From assembly GCF_011059185.1 (NCBI RefSeq), contig NZ_JAALFE010000024.1, positions 1 through 47,204 on the forward strand: a stretch of DNA of 47,204 nucleotides. Direction: 5' to 3'. Each line of letters opens with the position of its first letter. The first letter of the stretch is position 1. The position numbers and the translations under genes are program-made. The notes below the pieces were generated by a model. The model did not search any database and was not told where the DNA came from. It was given only the letters and a program-made list of their open reading frames with translations. The DNA comes from Paragemmobacter kunshanensis (GTDB lineage: Bacteria > Pseudomonadota > Alphaproteobacteria > Rhodobacterales > Rhodobacteraceae). This document shows, piece after piece, positions 41,938-47,204 of the stretch.

Positions 41938-42093
41938 GCTATCTCCAATGGCGTAACCCCGGGCATTCCCACTTGAAGCCCAGAGTTACGATAGTATATT
42001 AACAACCGCAAGATGTAATATCGTGCTTTGGCTGTAGTTTAGTCACGCAGACACTAGTCACGGGCAGTGTCCGCGATCAAGGAGATAACAGGT
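41938..42093. promoter_or_regulatory. Divergent promoter region of the VirB operon
   Basis: 156 bases between the operon head and a divergent small exported-protein gene. The AT-rich stretch GATAGTATATTAAC near 41990 is a likely promoter core. No clear operator is visible. Confidence 0.45.
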
Positions 42094-42387
42094 TTGAGAA
42101 ACCCAAGGTTGACATGCATGCCCCCATTGCAAGCTGTGGCCGTCCTGATCTGCGTTCCCGGGCCGGTTTTGGCGGAATCCTGCGTCGCGCCACCCCGTCC
42201 ATTCCTGCCAAGCGATTCGCAGGCGGCGCGGGACTATGCGGACATCATCCGCGGTGACTTCGAAGATTACATCCAGGATATCCAGAGCTACTTCCGTTGC
42301 CTCGACGGCGAACGGGCCCGCGCCTTCGAGGAAGCGCGCGAAGTCAGCGAGGACTATGGCCGATTTCTGCAATTGGTTGGGGATTGA
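42094..42387 (+). CDS. Small exported hypothetical protein
   Basis: Protein of 97 residues with start at TTG 42094, about 11 bases after AAGGAG; a GTG at 42067 is an alternative. Signal peptide (LQAVAVLICVPGPVLAES), then two cysteines (SCVAPP and FRCLDGER). I do not recognise a family. It lies divergent to the VirB operon and is probably linked to conjugation or surface exclusion. Confidence 0.65.
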   Translation: MRNPRLTCMPPLQAVAVLICVPGPVLAESCVAPPRPFLPSDSQAARDYADIIRGDFEDYIQDIQSYFRCLDGERARAFEEAREVSEDYGRFLQLVGD

Positions 42388-42451
42388 TGGGCTACCTCGG
42401 GAGCATCAGACTTGCAGCCCATGGAAACCAGACGCCGATAACACCCTCAAC

Positions 42452-42468
42452 TATCTATTTTTTAGATA
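42452..42468. promoter_or_regulatory. TATCTA-N5-TAGATA palindrome before the XRE gene
   Basis: A perfect 6+6 inverted repeat with a TTTTT spacer, 44 bases upstream of the regulator start, in an AT-rich stretch. It is a good candidate for the operator of the XRE protein. Confidence 0.5.
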
Positions 42469-42511
42469 ACAGATTTCATCCGCTAGCGACGTCACAAAAG
42501 GTATGTGACGC

Positions 42512-42769
42512 GTGGCAAAGACAATCAGAAGCACGGGACAGGTGGCACTCTGCCAGGCTTTGGTCGACGCCCGCATTAAAGCGGGCCTCGGTCAGGAAGA
42601 CTTGGCGATCAGGCTCAAGTGCCATCAATCCCTCGTGGCGCGCATTGAAAGCGGCCAGCGCCGCGTGGACGTCGTTGAACTGGTCGTTCTCGCCCGCGCC
42701 ATCGGCTTTGACCCTTTCGAGGTTCTGGCGATCGTTGAAGCCGCCACGGAGCCCGACCACCGAATTTGA
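42512..42769 (+). CDS. XRE-family helix-turn-helix regulator
   Basis: Protein of 85 residues, start at GTG 42512. The HTH_3 domain covers almost the whole protein: LCQALVDARIKAGLGQEDLAIRLKCHQSLVARIESGQRRVDVVELVVLARAIGFDPFEVL. It resembles small autoregulators of plasmid or restriction-modification systems. The AT-rich palindrome upstream suggests self-repression. Confidence 0.85.
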   Translation: MAKTIRSTGQVALCQALVDARIKAGLGQEDLAIRLKCHQSLVARIESGQRRVDVVELVVLARAIGFDPFEVLAIVEAATEPDHRI

Positions 42770-42939
42770 GCTATTTCATCTATCGAGATCACGGGGGCTG
42801 ACTTCTCCCAGTTTGAATATCGGAACCATGAGGAAGAACAGTTAACCGATATTAACGAAAACCGGCATGGCGCTGCAGCAAACGCTTTTGAAGCCTAAAC
42901 TGCGATCCGCAAAGCCCATTTGCAGGAAGTTAATAAACA

Positions 42940-43164
42940 GTGAATGAAGAAAAGGTCGAAGGCGTCGCAATTGCCAATTTGATTGCAGCCGATGAAGAAA
43001 CCATTGTCGGCTGGGTTTATTGCTGGAACACAGGTGCTCTGGCAATCCGGTGGGACATGCATGGCCCACAGCGCGTCTCAAAGATATACCCGGATCTCTG
43101 CGATGCCGATAAAGCTGAAATCGACTTCGCGTCTCTCACGCAGCTGCCCTGTCGCAAAGGCTGA
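42940..43164 (+). CDS. Small hypothetical protein
   Basis: Frame of 74 residues from GTG 42940 with a loose GGAAG site. Sequence EETIVGWVYCWNTGALAIRWDMHGP and CDADKAEIDF shows no known domain. Evidence is frame length and context only; it may not be real. Confidence 0.4.
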   Translation: MNEEKVEGVAIANLIAADEETIVGWVYCWNTGALAIRWDMHGPQRVSKIYPDLCDADKAEIDFASLTQLPCRKG

Positions 43165-43266
43165 CATGATAGAATATGGCCTTTATGGCCCTCGATTGTG
43201 TGGTTTTTCCTGCATTCCAGGTTTGATTTCATACAGGCTCTGCGCGACGTCGCTGCGCCTCAACAG

Positions 43267-44022
43267 TCAGTAATTGACCTGCTCGAAGCCGTAATTTCCG
43301 CTATAGTCACGCCACTCCACGAAGACGGATCTGTGATAAATGCTCGGGCAGTGCTCGCCCCACCGCTCGAGACCGGCATGCGCAGCAGGCAGCGCTGCGG
43401 GTGACGACGTATTCCAAGAAAAATCGCCCTGGATCCCGTAGGTGCCGAGGACAACGACGGCACTGCGGTTGCAGTCGCCATCTCGCCCGGATTCGTGCTG
43501 TCGGGCATAACGAACGTCAAAAACGCGAATGGAGCGCACGAAATTGAATTCCGGCCCGCTGATATCGATGTCGGCGCGGTCTTCTACGAGCTGGAGGGCG
43601 TAATCAGCCCGCACGAGGTTCCCCCAGACAGCGTCGGAGCCTTTCAGCCCGAGCATTCCGCCTGCCTCGGCTGCCTGATCGAAGAGCGGGGCTGAAGAGT
43701 TTGGTGGGGTTCCTGAACCACCATATAGGGCATCGAAGATCCGGTCCGTGGGGCGCGACCTGGCAGGCCCATCGTAAGACGCACCCATGGGGCAGCGCCA
43801 AATCTGCAGCGGCGGCTCCACCGGCCAAGGTGTGATGCGCCGGATGAACTCGGCCCGCGCGCGTGCGCATGGCACGGAAGCCGGCCACCCACCGGACAAA
43901 CACAGCAGGATGGCGCAATCGATCTGATAGGTTTGAGCGCGGGCTTGCGTCGGAACTGTTGGCCCGGTCAAGGCGAGAGCTAAAAAGGCCGCCAGAGGGA
44001 GGTTTTTGAATTCGAAACGCAT
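43267..44022 (-). CDS. Exported hypothetical protein, plasmid-type
   Basis: Protein of 251 residues from ATG 44022 with a signal peptide (FKNLPLAAFLALALTGPTVPTQARAQ). The mature start has three cysteines (IDCAILLCLSGGWPASVPCARARAEFIRRITPWPVEPPLQIW). The VRSIRVFDVRYARQ, GDCNRSAVVVLGTYG and FVEWRDYSGNYGF segments are well ordered and look like a conserved beta-rich protein, but I do not know the family. Its neighbourhood with the VirB operon suggests a conjugation-associated periplasmic factor. Confidence 0.72.
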   Translation of the reverse strand: MRFEFKNLPLAAFLALALTGPTVPTQARAQTYQIDCAILLCLSGGWPASVPCARARAEFIRRITPWPVEPPLQIWRCPMGASYDGPARSRPTDRIFDALYGGSGTPPNSSAPLFDQAAEAGGMLGLKGSDAVWGNLVRADYALQLVEDRADIDISGPEFNFVRSIRVFDVRYARQHESGRDGDCNRSAVVVLGTYGIQGDFSWNTSSPAALPAAHAGLERWGEHCPSIYHRSVFVEWRDYSGNYGFEQVNY

Positions 44023-44182
44023 CGCAAGGACCCTTGACAATCTTCACCCAGCATACATACGAAAATATACTATTGCAACATTGATGATGCGTGTTGCGGT
44101 TGCGGCGGTCAGCAAGATCGCGAGGTGACAACGTCGCCCAGCAAACCTTGGGAAAATCCATGCGTTCCAGCGATTAGCCTTG

Positions 44183-44199
44183 ATCGCATTGATTGCGAT
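44183..44199. promoter_or_regulatory. ATCGCA-N5-TGCGAT palindrome before fitA
   Basis: A perfect 6+6 inverted repeat ending 27 bases before the antitoxin start. FitA/VapB-type antitoxins usually repress their own operon through such a site together with the toxin. Confidence 0.55.
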
Positions 44200-44225
44200 G
44201 ATTACACTCCTTTCAGGAGGAGATC

Positions 44226-44474
44226 ATGGCAAGCATTACCATCCGGAACCTTGACGATGACGTGAAGCGGCGCCTTCGCATCCGCGCGGCCGAACATGGC
44301 CGTTCGATGGAAGAGGAGGCGCGCGAGATCTTGCGCCACGTCGTCGGCGAAGCGAAGCCCTCCCACGATCTTGCCGCGGCCATCCGCGCACGGGTCGCGC
44401 CTCTGGGCGGCATTGATCTGGACCTTCCGCAGCGAGAGGCCATGCGTGAGCCACCCGCATTCGACCGGGCCTGA
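44226..44474 (+). CDS. fitA: FitA-like ribbon-helix-helix antitoxin
   Basis: Protein of 82 residues with a strong CAGGAGGAG site. The N-terminal ribbon-helix-helix reads MASITIRNLDDDVKRRLRIRAAEHGRSMEEEAREILRHVV, the FitA/StbC form. The C-terminus (ARVAPLGGIDLDLPQREA) is the toxin-binding part. It represses its operon and neutralises the PIN toxin 3 bases downstream. Confidence 0.92.
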   Translation: MASITIRNLDDDVKRRLRIRAAEHGRSMEEEAREILRHVVGEAKPSHDLAAAIRARVAPLGGIDLDLPQREAMREPPAFDRA

Positions 44475-44477
44475 CGC

Positions 44478-44900
44478 ATGATCATCCTCGACACGAACGT
44501 CATCTCCGAGCTGTTGCGCCCGGCCCCGGAGCCCAGGGTCGAGCAATGGCTGTCGGCCCAGGACGGGTTCAACGTCTATCTGACCTCGATATCGGAGGCG
44601 GAGTTGCGCTACGGTCTCGCGATCATGGGGAACGGCAAGCGCCGCGCCGCGCTGGTTGACGCCGTGGACCGGATCTTGCGCGAGGACCTGGCCGGTCGGA
44701 TCCTGCCCTTCGACAGCGCCGCCGCGCTGTCCTACGCCTCCATCGCCGCTGCACGACGGTCCGCCGGGCGACCGATCGCCCAGGCCGATTGCCAGATCGC
44801 ATCCATTGCCCACGCCTGCGGCGCCACGGTCGCCACACGCAATACGCCTGACTTCGAGGGTTGCGATATCGACCTCATCAACCCCTGGACTGCCGCATGA
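44478..44900 (+). CDS. fitB: FitB/VapC-type PIN-domain toxin
   Basis: Ribonuclease toxin of 140 residues. PIN acids: D5 (ILDTNVISEL), E42 (SISEAELRYGLA), D104 (AQADCQIASIA) and D125 (NTPDFEGC). The ISEAELRYG and RPIAQADCQIA motifs are those of the FitB subgroup. It cuts RNA when free of FitA. Its stop overlaps the methyltransferase start as ATGA. Confidence 0.92.
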   Translation: MIILDTNVISELLRPAPEPRVEQWLSAQDGFNVYLTSISEAELRYGLAIMGNGKRRAALVDAVDRILREDLAGRILPFDSAAALSYASIAAARRSAGRPIAQADCQIASIAHACGATVATRNTPDFEGCDIDLINPWTAA

Positions 44901-47167
44901 ACGCCGTTGAAATCGAACAAGCCATTTCCGAACTTGCCGAGCAGCCCTTCGACGCGGCAGAGTTCCCCTATGCCTTCCTCATGGCCTTCGGCAACAAGGA
45001 CACGACCATCAAGCGGCTGCGTACCGGCGCTTCGAACAAGTCCGACCTTGGCGGCGTCCTGCAGACCAACAACATCCATCTTGCGACCTGTGCCACGGGT
45101 GACATCGCGGCGACGCTCACCGCCCTTCGCGACAGCCCCGCCACCACCCGCGCCAAGGCGAAGTTTATCCTCGCCACCGATGGCATCGACCTCGAGGCTG
45201 AGGACATCACCACCGGCGAAACCATCGCCTGCCGCTACTCCGATTTCCCCGACCATTTCGGCTTCTTCCTGCCGCTCGCCGGTATCTCCACCGTCAAACA
45301 AATCCGCGAAAGCGCCTTTGACATCCGCGCGACCAGCCGCCTCAACCGGCTCTATGTCGAGCTGATCAAGGACAACCCCGACTGGGGCAGCGCCGAAAAA
45401 CGCCACGACATGAATCATTTCATGGCGCGGCTGATCTTCTGCTTCTTTGCCGAAGACACCGACATCTTCGTCAGCGACAACCTGTTCACCGCCACCATCG
45501 ACCAGATGGCGAACCGCGACGGGTCGAACACGCACGAAGTCATCGGCGAGATCTTCCGTGCGATGAACACCGCCATCCCCAAACGGGCCGAGGCCAAGCT
45601 GCCCCGCTGGGCCGACACCTTTCCCTATGTGAACGGTGGCCTCTTCTCGGGCAGCACCGATGTGCCGCGCTTTTCCAAGATCGCGCAGCGCTACCTGTCC
45701 CATATCGGCAGCCTCGACTGGACGCAGATCAACCCCGACATTTTCGGGTCGATGATCCAGGCCGTCGCGGATGAGGAGGAACGCAGCGTCCTCGGGATGC
45801 ACTACACGTCCGTGCCGAACATTCTGAAGGTGCTGAACCCGCTCTTCCTTGATGATCTGCGGGCAGAGCTGGAGGCGGCGGGCGACAACGCGCGCAAGCT
45901 GGCCAATCTGCGCGCCCGCATGGCCAAGATCCGCGTGTTCGATCCCGCCTGCGGGTCGGGCAACTTCCTTGTCATCGCCTATAAGGAAATGCGCGCACTG
46001 GAGTATGAGATCAACAAGCGGCGAGGAGAGCCGTTGCGGCGCACCGACATTCCCCTGACAAACTATCGCGGGATCGAACTGCGGGATTTTTCGGCCGAGA
46101 TTGCGCGACTGGCGCTGATCATTGCGGAATACCAGTGCGACGTGACCTATCGCGGCCAGAAAGAGGCGCTGGCCGAGTTCCTGCCGCTGGACGCGCAGAA
46201 CTGGATCACCTGCGGCAACGCCCTGCGGCTGGACTGGCTGTCGGTCTGCCCGCCCACGGGGACGGGGGTGAAGTTTCAGGCCGACGACCTTTTCATGTCG
46301 CCGCTGGATCAGGCGCAGATCGACTTCGCGAATGAGGGGGGCGAAACGTATGTTTGTGGAAACCCCCCTTATGTCGGCGACAAATATCAGACCAAGGAGC
46401 AAAAGGACGATCTGAACGCGCTGCTACCAGGAAACAAAAAAGTACGTGCAATTGACTACATCGCGGGTTGGTTCTGGAAGGCATCGGACTTCATCAAGTA
46501 TGGCGGCTGTTTCGCGTTTGTTTCTACAAACTCGATTTGCCAAGGTGTCCAAGTTCCGTTGATCTGGCCCCGAATTTTTCAGAACGGACAAGAAATATTT
46601 TTCGGACATCAGAACTTTCTTTGGGGCAATAATGCGAGCAAGAATGCTCAGGTCACCTGTGTGATCGTTGGGATCGCCGCTGTTGGTGAACGGTCCAAAG
46701 CTATTTATGGAGCTGACTTCATGAAGTCAGTCGAAGCCATAAATGCATACCTCACCGAAGGGGCCAATATTATTGTTGAACGTGCCTCTGAACCAATTGC
46801 AGAGATAGCGACAATGTTCGGCGGCAACATACCGCGGGATCAGGGCAACCTGTTACTGTCGCCTGACGAAGCGAACGATCTCTTGGAAGCCTTCCCTCAG
46901 GCATCTCCTCTCGTGAAGCCAATTGTAGGATCGAGCGAGTTCATCAATGGGCAACAAAGATATTGTCTTTGGATTGAAGATCACCAAGCAGAACTTGCAT
47001 TCTCAATACCTCCGATTGCGGAACGTTTGGAGCGCATTCGAATCTACCGACAGGGTGGGAGCGAGCGCGGCAAAGCGGGCTTGCTGACGCCGTACAAGTT
47101 CGAGCGAACAATCATTGGAGAAGTAAACCCACATTCTCCAAGTAAGTCGCTGATTTCGCTGTCGTAA
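44897..47167 (+). CDS. Type IIG/MmeI-like DNA methyltransferase-endonuclease, 3' end replaced by the 77-bp repeat
   Basis: Frame of 756 residues; about residues 1-744 are native and the last dozen are read from the 77-bp repeat. The start ATG 44897 overlaps the fitB stop. The N-terminal part matches the MmeI-like family (EFPYAFLMAFGNKDTTIKRL, DLGGVLQTNNIHLA, DHFGFFLPLAGI). Adenine-methyltransferase motif I is DPACGSGNF (349-357) and motif IV NPPY (489-492). Relatives I know continue well past 900 residues, so the recognition/C-terminal domain is probably truncated. GC drops after about 46430, in the target-recognition half. Such proteins methylate and often also cut DNA. Confidence 0.85.
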   Translation: MNAVEIEQAISELAEQPFDAAEFPYAFLMAFGNKDTTIKRLRTGASNKSDLGGVLQTNNIHLATCATGDIAATLTALRDSPATTRAKAKFILATDGIDLEAEDITTGETIACRYSDFPDHFGFFLPLAGISTVKQIRESAFDIRATSRLNRLYVELIKDNPDWGSAEKRHDMNHFMARLIFCFFAEDTDIFVSDNLFTATIDQMANRDGSNTHEVIGEIFRAMNTAIPKRAEAKLPRWADTFPYVNGGLFSGSTDVPRFSKIAQRYLSHIGSLDWTQINPDIFGSMIQAVADEEERSVLGMHYTSVPNILKVLNPLFLDDLRAELEAAGDNARKLANLRARMAKIRVFDPACGSGNFLVIAYKEMRALEYEINKRRGEPLRRTDIPLTNYRGIELRDFSAEIARLALIIAEYQCDVTYRGQKEALAEFLPLDAQNWITCGNALRLDWLSVCPPTGTGVKFQADDLFMSPLDQAQIDFANEGGETYVCGNPPYVGDKYQTKEQKDDLNALLPGNKKVRAIDYIAGWFWKASDFIKYGGCFAFVSTNSICQGVQVPLIWPRIFQNGQEIFFGHQNFLWGNNASKNAQVTCVIVGIAAVGERSKAIYGADFMKSVEAINAYLTEGANIIVERASEPIAEIATMFGGNIPRDQGNLLLSPDEANDLLEAFPQASPLVKPIVGSSEFINGQQRYCLWIEDHQAELAFSIPPIAERLERIRIYRQGGSERGKAGLLTPYKFERTIIGEVNPHSPSKSLISLS

Positions 47168-47204
47168 TCGTGATATTTCGCATATAAATCATGGCGTTGA
47201 CGGC
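47128..47204 (-). repeat. Right copy of exact 77-bp terminal inverted repeat
   Basis: Exact reverse complement of 1-77. It interrupts the methyltransferase gene at codon 744; the frame runs 40 bases into the repeat before a stop at 47165-47167. The element body would lie to the right of the window. Confidence 0.9.

Noticed and set aside
42940-43164. Other short frames in 43165-43266 and antisense frames inside 43267-44022.
   Set aside because: They have no ribosome site, no domain, and overlap a better-supported gene.
44897-47167. Taking the 756-residue frame as the complete methyltransferase.
   Set aside because: Its last dozen residues are encoded by the 77-bp repeat and the family usually continues well beyond this point, so it is treated as interrupted.
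1-47204. CRISPR arrays, tRNA, rRNA, riboswitch or replication-origin iterons.
   Set aside because: No regular spaced repeats, cloverleaf-like segments, conserved aptamer cores or iteron clusters were recognised on reading either strand.

Overview
The window looks like one accessory contig from a high-GC alphaproteobacterium, most probably of the order Rhodobacterales. The signs are the long-form TauC, the ArgP/LysE pair, IS1182-type and short tyrosine-recombinase genes, a plasmid-style VirB operon, and degenerate intergenic repeats built on GAACGGCASCAAYGGGCCG. No rRNA, tRNA, CRISPR array or replication gene is visible. The two edges are an exact 77-bp inverted repeat. The window therefore probably ends where the assembly ran into copies of the same repeated element, and the last gene is cut by it.

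Left part (0.4-6 kb): a taurine-type ABC uptake operon (tauABC), a small membrane methyltransferase and a FUSC-like membrane protein. Next (6.5-12.7 kb) is the most unusual locus: an HNH endonuclease gene followed 10 bases later by a 1750-residue protein that joins a DEDD-type exonuclease, a RecQ-like SF2 helicase and a UvrD-like SF1 helicase. It reads as a two-gene DNA-attack or DNA-processing module, plausibly anti-phage or anti-plasmid.

Middle part (13-30 kb): a basic amino acid export cluster (ArgP regulator, two LysE-family exporters, a DapA-family aldolase); an IS1182-type element; a short integrase followed by a perfect 24-bp palindrome; a CmtR-like metal sensor divergent from an HMA-CDF metal exporter; a SEC-C protein; a J-domain protein embedded in propeller-like sequence; an HxlR regulator divergent from a tightly overlapped seven-gene detoxification-type operon (two VOC-type proteins, two glutathione S-transferases, DUF1428, a secreted alpha/beta hydrolase, an NTF2-like protein); and a TetR gene followed by an EamA transporter that seems to have lost an internal segment.

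Right part (30.4-42 kb): one minus-strand operon coding for nearly a full VirB type IV secretion channel (VirB1 to VirB11, including a 55-residue VirB7-like lipoprotein and an extra transglycosylase), with small accessory genes. VirD4 and a relaxase are absent from the window. The edge (42-47.2 kb) holds small plasmid-type hypothetical genes, an XRE regulator, and a FitA/FitB toxin-antitoxin pair translationally coupled to a type IIG-like DNA methyltransferase. The methyltransferase's recognition half has lower GC, and its 3' end is replaced by the 77-bp repeat.
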